A stretch of 11,788 nt of DNA from Chloroflexota bacterium (lineage in GTDB: Bacteria; Chloroflexota; Dormibacteria; Aeolococcales; Aeolococcaceae): assembly GCA_003491925.1 (NCBI GenBank), contig DNAU01000038.1, positions 1 through 11,788 on the forward strand. The letters are read 5' to 3'. How positions within the stretch are numbered: the first letter of the stretch is position 1; each line of letters starts with the position of its first letter. The translations under genes and the position numbers were made by a program. The notes under the pieces are model-generated. The model was given only the letters and a program-made list of their open reading frames with translations. It was not told where the DNA came from and made no database searches. Positions 1-5,708 of this stretch are shown piece by piece.

Positions 1-526
1 TCTCCACGGCATCGAGGGCCAGGTCGGCCCGCAGCGAGCGAGAGGCTTGCCAGCCCACCACCCGCCGCGAGAAGACGTCCACGATGAAGGCCACGAAGAC
101 CCAGCCGGAGTGGGTCTTGACGTAGGTGAGATCGGCGACCCACAGGCGGTTCGGTGCCGACGCCCGGAATTGGCGGTCCACCAGGTCGGCCGGCCGCTGG
201 CTCTCCACGTCCGCCACGGTGGTCCGGATCGTCTTGCCGCGGACCACCCCACGGATGCCCAGCTCGCGCATCAGTCGTTCCACGGTGCAGCGGGCCACGG
301 GGTGGCCCTCCCGGCGGAGCTGGGCCCACACCTTGTCGGCGCCGCACACTCGGCGGTTCTCGGTCCAGACCCGGGTGATCTCGGGCTTCAGCTGCTCGTC
401 CCGCAGCTGACGCGCCGAGGGTGGCCGCGTGGTCGCTGCGTAGTACGTGGCGGGGGCGAACTGCAGCACGCGGCAGATCGGCTCGACTCCCCAGCGCTCA
501 CGATGGGTCCGGATGTACTGGGTCAT
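1..526 (-). CDS. IS3-family transposase OrfB (DDE integrase core), partial
   Basis: The minus-strand frame from ATG at 526 stays open to position 1 and gives 175 residues. It has the classic IS3 OrfB order: an N-terminal HTH_21-like part (WGVEPICRVLQFAPATYY near residues 12-29, then CGADKVWAQLRREG near 61-74 and VERLMRELGIRG near 82-93), then the beginning of the rve/DDE core. The first catalytic Asp is D132 in LWVADLTYV, followed by WVFVAFIVDVFSRRVVGW. The second Asp and the Glu lie beyond the window, so activity cannot be judged. The ATG overlaps the orfA stop as ATGA. The same frame is also open upstream through the end of orfA, so an OrfAB fusion by -1 frameshifting, as is usual in this family, is equally possible. 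Confidence 0.93.
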   Translation of the reverse strand, partial: MTQYIRTHRERWGVEPICRVLQFAPATYYAATTRPPSARQLRDEQLKPEITRVWTENRRVCGADKVWAQLRREGHPVARCTVERLMRELGIRGVVRGKTIRTTVADVESQRPADLVDRQFRASAPNRLWVADLTYVKTHSGWVFVAFIVDVFSRRVVGWQASRSLRADLALDAVE

Positions 527-843
527 CTCGGGCGTCGGCCGTCGAGCTCGGCCCCGAAGAAAGCCGCTGCGCTCTTGAGGATTTCGTTGGCGCGGCGCAG
601 CTCACGGTTCTCCCGCTCCAGCTGCATCAGCCGCTCACGCTCCTCGGTCGTGAGGCCTGGCCGCTCGCCCTTGTCGATCTGGGTTCGCCGCACCCAGAGC
701 CGCAGCGTCTCGGGGTGAACGCCCACTTTCGGCGCGATCGAGGTGATCGCCTGCCACTCCGACGCGTACTGGCCTCGGTGGTCCAGCACCAGCCGGACCG
801 CCCGGTCACGAACGTCTTGGGGATACCTGCTTGTCCTTGCCAT
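523..843 (-). CDS. IS3-family transposase OrfA (HTH DNA-binding subunit)
   Basis: A 106-residue protein of the usual OrfA length. The N-terminal half (residues about 5-55) is a HTH_Tnp_1 domain: RYPQDVRDRAVRLVLDHRGQ, then GVHPETLRLWVRR as the second helix-turn-helix part. Residues about 65-95 (TTEERERLMQLERENRELRR) form a leucine-zipper-like coiled coil used for multimerisation. It ends with ANEILKSAAAFFGAELD, the typical OrfA tail where frameshifting to OrfB happens in many IS3 elements. A GCTTTCTTC run in that tail could let a Phe tRNA slip back one base from TTC to TTT; this is inference. A purine-rich AGAGGA sits about 8 bases before the ATG. Confidence 0.93.
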   Translation of the reverse strand: MARTSRYPQDVRDRAVRLVLDHRGQYASEWQAITSIAPKVGVHPETLRLWVRRTQIDKGERPGLTTEERERLMQLERENRELRRANEILKSAAAFFGAELDGRRPR

Positions 844-906
844 CGCTCCATCCTCTCAAGGAATGGAGCCTCCAGGATTCCCGGGGCGGTTCAACGCGCC
901 CTTGCT

Positions 907-919
907 CCTTGGACCAAGG
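907..919. promoter_or_regulatory. Perfect inverted repeat upstream of the immunity-like gene
   Basis: CCTTGG-A-CCAAGG is a perfect 6-1-6 inverted repeat, 38 bases before the ATG at 958. It contains TTGGAC, which resembles a -35 hexamer. A second 6-base repeat, TAGGGT (928-933) and ACCCTA (941-946), follows before the start codon. Arms and spacing suit an operator or a leader hairpin. No regulator is assigned and chance occurrence is possible. Confidence 0.35.
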
Positions 920-957
920 TCGTGCCTTAGGGTGACTAGAACCCTATCGTTCGACCC

Positions 958-1473
958 ATGATCCTCCCCAAAGAGCGCGACCCCCGATTCATCACCGTCC
1001 GCCGTGGGGGGACGCTTGAGGATTCCGACCATTGGCTCCTGGCTCTGTGGGCTGCCGCGTGCGCTGAGCACGTACTGAAACTCTTCGAGTCGGTGCAGCC
1101 CTCTGACCCGCGGCCCCGCGAGGCGATCGAGCAGATTCGAGCATGGGCGCGCGGCGAGATCACGATGTCTCAGTCCCGAGCGGCGGGTGGCCATGCCATG
1201 GCTGCGGCGCGAGAGTTGAGGGGGGCCGCTCGGCACGCCGCATATGCTGCCGGCCAGGCGGCCGTGGTGGCGCATGTCGCCGCACACGAGCTTGGTGCTG
1301 CGGCCTACGCGATAAAGGCCGTGCGGGCGGTGACCCCCGGCCTAGAGGGTAAGAGCGTCGGCAGGCTTGAGTGCCGGTGGCAGCGGGACCAGCTCCCGGA
1401 CGCAATTCGCGAACTCGTATTGGATGATCAGCGGTTGCGAAACGAGATCTGCTGGTCGGTCTTCGACTGTTGA
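958..1473 (+). CDS. Imm5-like putative immunity protein
   Basis: A 171-residue soluble, Ala-rich helical protein. The N-terminal RDPRFITVRRGGTLEDSDHW, the central WAAACAEHVLKLFE and the block RPREAIEQIRAWARGEI (about 53-69) recall proteins annotated as 'putative immunity protein' (Imm5-like). They are followed by the Ala-rich helices (AHVAAHELGAAAYAIKAV, about 105-122) and the C-terminal signature ECRWQRDQLPDAIRELVLDD plus ICWSVFD. The whole family length is present, so it looks intact. Members are assigned to toxin immunity mostly by computational context, and direct function is generally unproven. No toxin gene is visible beside it; the left neighbour is an IS end and the right neighbour is convergent. 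The start is the ATG at 958. I see no good Shine-Dalgarno, and a leaderless or short-leader transcript is possible. Confidence 0.78.
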   Translation: MILPKERDPRFITVRRGGTLEDSDHWLLALWAAACAEHVLKLFESVQPSDPRPREAIEQIRAWARGEITMSQSRAAGGHAMAAARELRGAARHAAYAAGQAAVVAHVAAHELGAAAYAIKAVRAVTPGLEGKSVGRLECRWQRDQLPDAIRELVLDDQRLRNEICWSVFDC

Positions 1474-1596
1474 CGGTTTGACGCCAGGATGTTGGCGGAG
1501 TTGCCACCCGGCGTCCGCTCGAGCCACGAGCAGCGATCAGTTCGGGATCTGCCGTCGTAGCGTCGCAGCGCCTTGGGGGACAATGGACTGGTCACG

Positions 1597-1944
1597 TCAC
1601 AGCGGAAGCGGCCAGAACGGGCGCACCTCGATGGTGCCAAAGCGGGCAAACGGGTGCCGGGCCGCTACACGGATGGCCTCCTCGATGTCGCGGCATTCCA
1701 GGATGTCGTAGCCAGCGATCTGCTCCCTTGTCTCGGCGAATGGTCCGTCGGTCACCAGCAGCTCATCGCCTCGCATCCGCAGGGTGCGGGCCTCGGTTGC
1801 CGGCCTGAGCCGGTCGCCGTCCAGGTGCACACCGCGGGCGCTCATCTCCTTCACCCATGACCTCGTGGCCTCCATGGCCACGTCAGCCGCTTCCGGCGTG
1901 AGGTCAATGCTGTCGTCGGCAGCCATCAGCAGCAGGTACTTCAT
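1597..1944 (-). CDS. DGPF/YCII-family protein, last gene of the sigma operon
   Basis: A 115-residue single-domain member of the YCII-related superfamily, DGPF type. It begins with the characteristic strand MKYLLLMA and carries VTDGPFAETREQIAGYDILE (about 64-83), including the name-giving DGPF at 66-69, and ends with ARFGTIEVRPF. This is close to the normal full family length. The biochemical role of DGPF proteins is not established; they are known chiefly as conserved neighbours of ECF42 sigma factors. The ATG overlaps the sigma-factor stop (ATGA at 1941-1944), so translation is probably coupled, and AGAGGAA lies about 8-14 bases before the start. It is more distant from the two fused DGPF domains at 4181-5086 than those are from each other. 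Confidence 0.92.
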   Translation of the reverse strand: MKYLLLMAADDSIDLTPEAADVAMEATRSWVKEMSARGVHLDGDRLRPATEARTLRMRGDELLVTDGPFAETREQIAGYDILECRDIEEAIRVAARHPFARFGTIEVRPFWPLPL

Positions 1945-3221
1945 GGGCGATTCCTCTCTGTGGTGGTCGAGCGATCCAACTCCGCAAGCCTCCGAAGGAG
2001 ATAGCGACGCTCGACATCGGTGGGAGCCAGTTCCAGCGCGGCGCGGTAGCTGGCTGAGGCCTCCGCGTGGCGGCCGAGGCGCCGCATCAGGTCGGCCCGG
2101 GTTGCAGGCAGGAGGTAGTAGCCGTCGAGCACACCGGAGGTCGCGAGCTGGTCGATCCGGCCAAGGCCGACCTCGATCCCGTCGGCCATCGCCAAAGCGA
2201 CCGCACGATTGAGCTCGACAACCGGTGAGGGCGCAATCTCGGCGAGGCGCGTATACAGGTCGGCGATCGTCACCCAATCGGTCAGGTCGGCATCCCTGGC
2301 GGCGGTGTGGCAGGCGGCGATCGCGGCCTGCAGTTGGTATCGCCCGGCCAGCCGGCGAGTCAAGGCCGCGCCCAGGATCCGGCGTCCCTCGGCGATCTCA
2401 TCATGGTCCCAGAGGGAGCGATCCTGCTCCTCGAGAGTCACGAGCTCGCCTTGCTGGTCCACGCGCGCGCGGCGCCGCGCGTCCGTTAGCAGCATGAGGG
2501 CCAGGAGCCCACTTACCTCGGCCTCATCCGGCATCAGCTCAGCGACCATCCGGGTCAGACGGATGGCCTCGGCGCTGAGGTCCACGCGCACGAGCTCGCT
2601 GCCCGAGCTCGCCGAGTACCCCTCGTTGAAGAGGAGGTAGAGCACAGCCAGCACCCCGCTGAGGCGCGGCGGGAGCAGGTGGGGTGGCGGGATGCGGAAG
2701 GGGATGCCGGCGTCGCGGATCTTGTGCTTGGCGCGGACCAGGCGCTTGGCCATCGTCTCCTCGGAGACCAGGAAGGCGCGAGCGATCTCGGCCGTGGTCA
2801 GCCCTGCGAGCGAGCGCAAGGTGAGCGCAACACGCGCCTCCTTCGGCAAGGCCGGATGGCAGCAGGTGAAGATGAGCCGCAGCCGCTCATCGGGGATCCT
2901 GGTATCGGCGGCATCCTCCTCGGCCGGGGCCACCGAGCCCGCAAGCGCCGTCTTCTCCAGCTTGGTGGCCTCGACGGCACGGCGCCGCAGCCGGTCCAGG
3001 GCACGGTTGCGGGCCACGGTGGTCAGCCACGCTCCCGGGCGGGACGGCACCCCGTCTCGGAACCAGCGCTGCAGCGCCTGGACGAACGCATCCTGGGCAC
3101 ACTCCTCGGCAAGATCCCAGTCGCCGGTGGTGGCGATGAGGGTGGCCACCACCCGGCCCCATTCCTGGTGAAAGGCCTCGGTGACCGCCGCCTCGACGGT
3201 CGGGTCAGCGGTGTCGGGCAT
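1941..3221 (-). CDS. ECF42-type RNA polymerase sigma factor with C-terminal helical (TPR-like) extension
   Basis: A 426-residue protein, far longer than a minimal ECF sigma (about 190). Sigma-70 region 2 lies at about 15-85: FHQEWGRVVATLIATTGDWDLAEECAQDAF, then PGAWLTTVARNRALDRLRRR. Region 4 lies at about 113-172: LIFTCCHPALPKEARVALTLRSLAGLTTAEIARAFLVSEETMAKRLVRAK. The remainder (about 185-415) is the extension typical of this group: YLLFNEGY near 195-202, a DUF6596-like part, then helical TPR-like repeats ending in SYRAALELAPTDVERRYLLRRLAEL. The C-terminal extension is reported to be needed for activity in ECF42; no anti-sigma gene is present, as expected. I chose ATG at 3221 because GAGGAG precedes it by about 10 bases and region 2 starts shortly after; the frame is open further upstream to 3356. 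It overlaps the preceding small gene by 17 bases and the following DGPF gene by 4. Confidence 0.93.
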   Translation of the reverse strand: MPDTADPTVEAAVTEAFHQEWGRVVATLIATTGDWDLAEECAQDAFVQALQRWFRDGVPSRPGAWLTTVARNRALDRLRRRAVEATKLEKTALAGSVAPAEEDAADTRIPDERLRLIFTCCHPALPKEARVALTLRSLAGLTTAEIARAFLVSEETMAKRLVRAKHKIRDAGIPFRIPPPHLLPPRLSGVLAVLYLLFNEGYSASSGSELVRVDLSAEAIRLTRMVAELMPDEAEVSGLLALMLLTDARRRARVDQQGELVTLEEQDRSLWDHDEIAEGRRILGAALTRRLAGRYQLQAAIAACHTAARDADLTDWVTIADLYTRLAEIAPSPVVELNRAVALAMADGIEVGLGRIDQLATSGVLDGYYLLPATRADLMRRLGRHAEASASYRAALELAPTDVERRYLLRRLAELDRSTTTERNRP

Positions 3222-3654
3222 CGATCCAGAGCTCCTCGGGTGGCCAGGCCGTCCGCGGGCGGGGCGACGACGCCTCCCGACCGCGGGACTCCGCCGTGTG
3301 GTCCATTCTCGATACTCGGCTGTCGCCGTGCTCGCCCCGGTGTCGGGCGGGGACAACGGTGAGCCGCCGTGGGGCTTTGGGATCGATCACAGTGGCCGGC
3401 TCCCACGCGGGGCCCTGCTCAGGGTGCCCCTGGCCCGGGCGCGCCGCAGACGACGCGACCACCGCACCGATCGCCACGTCTCCGCGCCGGCGGAGCGCTC
3501 CGCGGCCGAGCACCTTCACGGGCCACATGGCAGCGCGGGAGATCGCGTCGATCCGGAAGGCGAAGGATCCCAGCCGGTCGTCCACGGCCCGGATCTCGGC
3601 CGCGGTCGGGGCGCCAGGCCTCAGCGTCATCACGTAAGGGATGTACAGGCTCAT
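3205..3654 (-). CDS. Small unknown protein, first gene of the sigma operon
   Basis: An unrecognised frame of 149 residues starting MSLYIPYVMTLRPG. The start is chosen for a GGAG six bases upstream; the frame itself is open much further back, but codon bias begins here. Codons up to about residue 90 have mostly G or C in third position, which supports coding. The tail after about residue 90 is Arg/Pro-rich and less convincing, so the true end or a frameshift is uncertain. The core TAAEIRAVDDRLGSFAF (about 17-33), then AI..A...PV..L, resembles the core of the divergent small protein at 3898-4089. The stop lies inside the sigma-factor start (17-base overlap). It lies about 85 bases downstream of a promoter-like pair at 3739-3765. 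Confidence 0.5.
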   Translation of the reverse strand: MSLYIPYVMTLRPGAPTAAEIRAVDDRLGSFAFRIDAISRAAMWPVKVLGRGALRRRGDVAIGAVVASSAARPGQGHPEQGPAWEPATVIDPKAPRRLTVVPARHRGEHGDSRVSRMDHTAESRGREASSPRPRTAWPPEELWIDARHR

Positions 3655-3738
3655 CGTGGTCTCCAACTTCACCTCCCACCATCCGCTCGGGTCCGAGGCT
3701 TCGCGTCGTCTCGGTTCGAGTGGGGCGGTCGTCAGGAC

Positions 3739-3765
3739 GACGAACGGCCGGCCCCGGGATGGACG
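3739..3765 (-). promoter_or_regulatory. Putative ECF promoter for the sigma operon
   Basis: Read on the minus strand: CGTCCA (3765-3760), 17 bases, CGTC (3742-3739) followed by GTCC. The layout fits ECF promoters, and CGTC is a common ECF -10. My recollection of the ECF42 consensus is TGTCGA with a C-G-(A/T)-C -10 element, so this is a near match. The -10 overlaps one arm of a perfect 6-2-6 inverted repeat, GTCGTC-AG-GACGAC (3728-3741). An identical layout is found in the opposite direction at 3811-3837. Confidence 0.5.
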
Positions 3766-3810
3766 GTCATGCCCCGCCCCGGCACGCGCCCTGGATCTCG
3801 GTGAGGCAGG

Positions 3811-3837
3811 TGTCCACCCGGCGATTCCTCTTTCGTC
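3811..3837 (+). promoter_or_regulatory. Putative ECF promoter for the rightward DGPF operon
   Basis: TGTCCA (3811-3816), 17 bases, CGTC (3834-3837) followed by GTG, about 60 bases before the ATG at 3898. It shares GTCCA, the 17-base spacer and CGTCGT with the minus-strand element at 3739-3765, while the spacers themselves differ. This suggests recognition by the same sigma factor, most simply the ECF42-type one encoded at 1941-3221. Confidence 0.55.
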
Positions 3838-3897
3838 GTGCGTATGAGGCCCCACAGGGGCGATACACACGGGGCGACGAGCCCAGAGGAGACTTCG

Positions 3898-4089
3898 ATG
3901 AACTCGTCTCACCAGCTCGACCGGTTCGATCAGAGGGGAAGCACCGCGGCGGTGCGGGAGTACGACGCTCAGCTGGGCGCGTTCGCGGCGAACGCCGCCG
4001 CCATCGTCGACGCCGTTGCCGTCCCGGTCCGGCAGCTGTCCGTTCTGCTGGGCCGGCCTCGGATCGCGGCAGCCAGAGCCGCCCACTAG
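3898..4089 (+). CDS. Small unknown protein, first gene of the rightward DGPF operon
   Basis: A 63-residue protein starting at ATG 3898 with a strong GAGGAG about 7 bases upstream. It begins MNSSHQLDRFDQRG and has an Ala-rich amphipathic middle, EYDAQLGAFAANAAAIVDAV (about 21-40), then PVRQLSVLLGRP. There are no Cys residues, signal peptide or membrane segment. I do not recognise a family. The pattern TAA..R..D..LG.FA....AI..A...PV..L is shared with the first gene of the divergent sigma operon. It lies 91 bases before the double-DGPF gene with only a 6-bp hairpin (4097-4111) between, so co-transcription is likely. Confidence 0.6.
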   Translation: MNSSHQLDRFDQRGSTAAVREYDAQLGAFAANAAAIVDAVAVPVRQLSVLLGRPRIAAARAAH

Positions 4090-4180
4090 AGGCGCCGGCC
4101 GGAACCCGGCCCGCGATCGCATCCCTGGTGCCCTGTTCCGCGTAGGCTCAGAGCGCCCCACCGAGAAGAAGGAGCCCAGC

Positions 4181-5086
4181 ATGAGGTACATGCTCTTGCA
4201 CTGCGTTGACACGGACGTGGATGTCCCGGCGGAGGACACTACCGAGATCGAGCAGTCGATGACGGCGTGGCTCGAGGACACCATCACTCGCGGGATCAGC
4301 CTTCACGGAGGGCGCCTTCAGCCGGCCAGTGCCGCTTCGACGGTTCGCGTCCGCGCGGGCGAGCTGTCGGTGACCGATGGCCCGTTCGCCGAGACGAAGG
4401 AGCAGATCGCCGGCTACGACGTCATCGAGTGCGTTGACCTCGATGAGGCCATCGAGCTGGCATCCCGCCTCCCTGTGCGCTTCGGAAGCATAGAGATCCG
4501 CCCCTTTGTGGAGGGCGATGAGGCACTGCCACGGCTGCCTCTGGCGGTGGCGGGGTGGGCTGACTCCATGAACCGGGGAAGCGTCCGGCCGATCCCCACC
4601 CCGACCGCGTCGACCGCGCCGGCTGGCGGACAGGAAGGAAGTCCCGGGGAGAAGTACATGCTCTTGATCTGTGTTGACGAGGCGGTGGAGCTCTCGGCGG
4701 AGGAGATTGCGGAGTCGGATCGGCGGATGAGCGCGTGGCTCGAGGACACAATCGGTCGCGGGGTCAACCTCCACGGCGGTCGCCTCCAGCCGGTGAGCAC
4801 CGCCACGACGGTCCGGGCGCGGGAGGGCCAGATGCTCGTGACGGACGGCCCCTTCGCGGAGACCAAGGAGCAGGTCGCCGGTTATGACGTCATCGAGTGC
4901 GCCAACCTGGGCGAGGCCGTGGAGATCGCGTCCCGCCACCCGGTGGCCCAGTTCGGCAGCGTGGAGGTGCGACCCTTCGTCGACCGGGAGCAGGCCCTGC
5001 CGCGGCGTGCCCTGGACGTGGCGGAATGGGCGAGCGACATCGCATCAAAGCGCGACGTGTCGGATCGGGCTGCAGGATCCTCTTGA
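4181..5086 (+). CDS. Tandem double-DGPF (YCII-family) fusion protein
   Basis: A 301-residue protein containing two complete DGPF/YCII domains. Domain 1 covers about 1-127 (MRYMLLHCVD, DGPF at 66-69, FGSIEIRPF at 101-109). A Pro/Thr/Ala/Gly linker covers about 128-156. Domain 2 covers about 157-285 (EKYMLLICVDE, DGPF at 222-225, FGSVEVRPF at 258-266). The domains are clearly recent duplicates: both have MxAWLEDTIxRG, LHGGRLQP, VTDGPFAETKEQ and AGYDVIEC. Typical family members are single domains of about 115-150 residues, often dimeric, so this may be a covalent dimer. The start ATG at 4181 has GAAGAAGGAG 6 bases upstream. The linker DNA keeps a ribosome-binding-site-like AGGAAGGAA where the second gene's leader would have been. 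Biochemical function is unknown. Confidence 0.9.
   Translation: MRYMLLHCVDTDVDVPAEDTTEIEQSMTAWLEDTITRGISLHGGRLQPASAASTVRVRAGELSVTDGPFAETKEQIAGYDVIECVDLDEAIELASRLPVRFGSIEIRPFVEGDEALPRLPLAVAGWADSMNRGSVRPIPTPTASTAPAGGQEGSPGEKYMLLICVDEAVELSAEEIAESDRRMSAWLEDTIGRGVNLHGGRLQPVSTATTVRAREGQMLVTDGPFAETKEQVAGYDVIECANLGEAVEIASRHPVAQFGSVEVRPFVDREQALPRRALDVAEWASDIASKRDVSDRAAGSS
4632..4651 (+). other. Relic ribosome binding site and lost start codon inside the DGPF fusion
   Basis: AGGAAGGAA (4632-4640) lies 8 bases before GAG AAG TAC ATG (4649-4660), in frame with the fusion. Free-standing DGPF proteins start M-K/R-Y-(M/L)-L-L, so GAG at 4649-4651 occupies the place of a former start codon. This is sequence-based inference about fusion by loss of a stop codon and of the next start. 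Confidence 0.45.
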
Positions 5087-5097
5087 CTCGTGGCTAG

Positions 5098-5135
5098 CCG
5101 TCCTTCGTCCCGAGTTGGTGAGGAGCGAACGACGG
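5098..5135 (+). terminator. Hairpin after the double-DGPF gene
   Basis: CCGTCCTTCG (5098-5107) and CGAACGACGG (5126-5135) pair over 9 of 10 positions with one C-C mismatch around an 18-base loop. It begins 11 bases after the stop codon. There is no T-run, so it is a possible terminator or mRNA-stabilising structure rather than a classical intrinsic terminator. Confidence 0.35.
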
Positions 5136-5287
5136 CGCCGCGGCGACGCTGAACGTGGTCTTAACCGATTCGGAGAAACGTCCCAACCATTTCCTAACAT
5201 GGGAGGCGGCCCCTTCATTGCAATTGACGAGGCAGATGGTGCATCTCAATTCACGAAGTACTAAGCGATCGCCTAATCAATAGGCCA

Positions 5288-5335
5288 GCCGCCTTCTAAG
5301 CGCGCAGGTCGCAGGTTCGAGTCCTGCAGGGGGTG
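5288..5335 (+). pseudogene. tRNA-Arg(TCT) 3' fragment, possible attachment-site scar
   Basis: The anticodon loop CTTCTAA (5293-5299, anticodon TCT at 5295-5297) is preceded by GCCGC and followed by GCGCGCAGGTC, which is one base longer than the standard GCGGCAGGTC and breaks the stem. A perfect T-arm follows: GCAGG-TTCGAGT-CCTGC (5311-5327), then an acceptor-like AGGGGGT-G. Upstream, ATAGGCCAG may be a worn D-arm end, but no 5' acceptor strand (ACCCCCT) or D-loop is present. So this is the anticodon-to-3'-end half only, the part that site-specific integrases usually duplicate. Confidence 0.65.
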
Positions 5336-5412
5336 ACACCGGTCAGCAAGCCGCATAGCGTCTGGTGAGTGCCGAGCCCACAAGGCGCGCAGCCGTCGGG
5401 GAGGGGTGAGCC

Positions 5413-5592
5413 GTGAGCGCCGAGGAGGCACGCCGTGCGGCCCACGCGTCGCATGGTCAGGCCGCCGAGACGGAGCAAGACAGCCGCGCTGCGGGCCGGC
5501 TGCGGCCCCACCCGTCGCTCGTCCTGACGCCTGGCTACGTCCGGAGCTCCTCTCCTGGCCCAGCCGGCTCCGGGATGTTTCTCCACGAATAG
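5413..5592 (+). CDS. Possible small hypothetical protein
   Basis: A GTG-started frame of 59 residues with GGGGAGGGGTGA just upstream. It begins MSAEEARRAAHASHGQAAET and ends GSGMFLHE. No family is recognised, and it lies between two tRNA fragments in a gene-poor stretch. It could be a chance frame in GC-rich DNA. Confidence 0.2.
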   Translation: MSAEEARRAAHASHGQAAETEQDSRAAGRLRPHPSLVLTPGYVRSSSPGPAGSGMFLHE

Positions 5593-5658
5593 GAAGGTAG
5601 GGGCCGTTTCGCGTCGAAGGTAGAGGTCGCTCGGCGAGAAACCGTTGACAACACAAGG

Positions 5659-5708
5659 TGGTGGACCGGCGGGGATTCGAACCCCGGACCTCTGCCGTGC
5701 GAGGGCAG
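5659..5708 (-). pseudogene. tRNA-Ala(CGC) 3' fragment, possible attachment-site scar
   Basis: On the minus strand: anticodon stem CTGCC / GGCAG (5708-5704, 5696-5692) around loop CTCGCAC, anticodon CGC at 5701-5699. Then come variable region AGGTC, a perfect T-arm CGGGG-TTCGAAT-CCCCG (5686-5670), the acceptor 3' strand CCGGTCC, discriminator A and an encoded CCA (5661-5659). Every base pair in both arms is intact. Upstream on the minus strand (5709-5800) there is no D-arm and no GGACCGG acceptor partner, so the 5' half is absent. An isolated, well-preserved 3' half is what tRNA-targeting integration leaves at the far end of an element. Confidence 0.75.

Larger units (their letters stand above)
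1..893 (-). mobile_element. IS3-family insertion sequence, orfA end complete, other end outside the window
   Basis: Two consecutive transposase frames (orfA, then orfB) read leftwards, the standard IS3 layout. On the minus strand the element appears to begin at 893 with TGAACCGCCCCGGGAATCC, an IS3-type end starting with TG and followed by orfA about 50 bases later. A 22-base imperfect inverted repeat (860-881, GGAAT...ATTCC with GGAG/CTCC inside) lies within this terminal segment. The other terminus is beyond position 1, so the terminal inverted repeat and the expected 3-base target duplication (ACG at 894-896 if my end is right) cannot be checked. The element stops 64 bases before the start of the immunity-like gene. 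Confidence 0.85.

Noticed and set aside
856..1287. A 143-residue minus-strand frame spanning the IS end
   Set aside because: It crosses the element boundary and is antisense to the Imm5-like gene; the protein is Arg/Ser/Gly-rich without a domain.
2679..3362. A 227-residue plus-strand frame opposite the sigma factor
   Set aside because: It is the antisense shadow of the sigma-factor coding region.
3655..4287. Upstream extension of the leftward small gene (start at 4287)
   Set aside because: It would run antisense through the rightward small gene and the start of the DGPF fusion; codon bias and a ribosome binding site support the start at 3654.
4148..4939. A 263-residue minus-strand frame opposite the double-DGPF gene
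   Set aside because: It is an antisense shadow of a strongly supported gene, repetitive only because the DGPF domains are duplicated.
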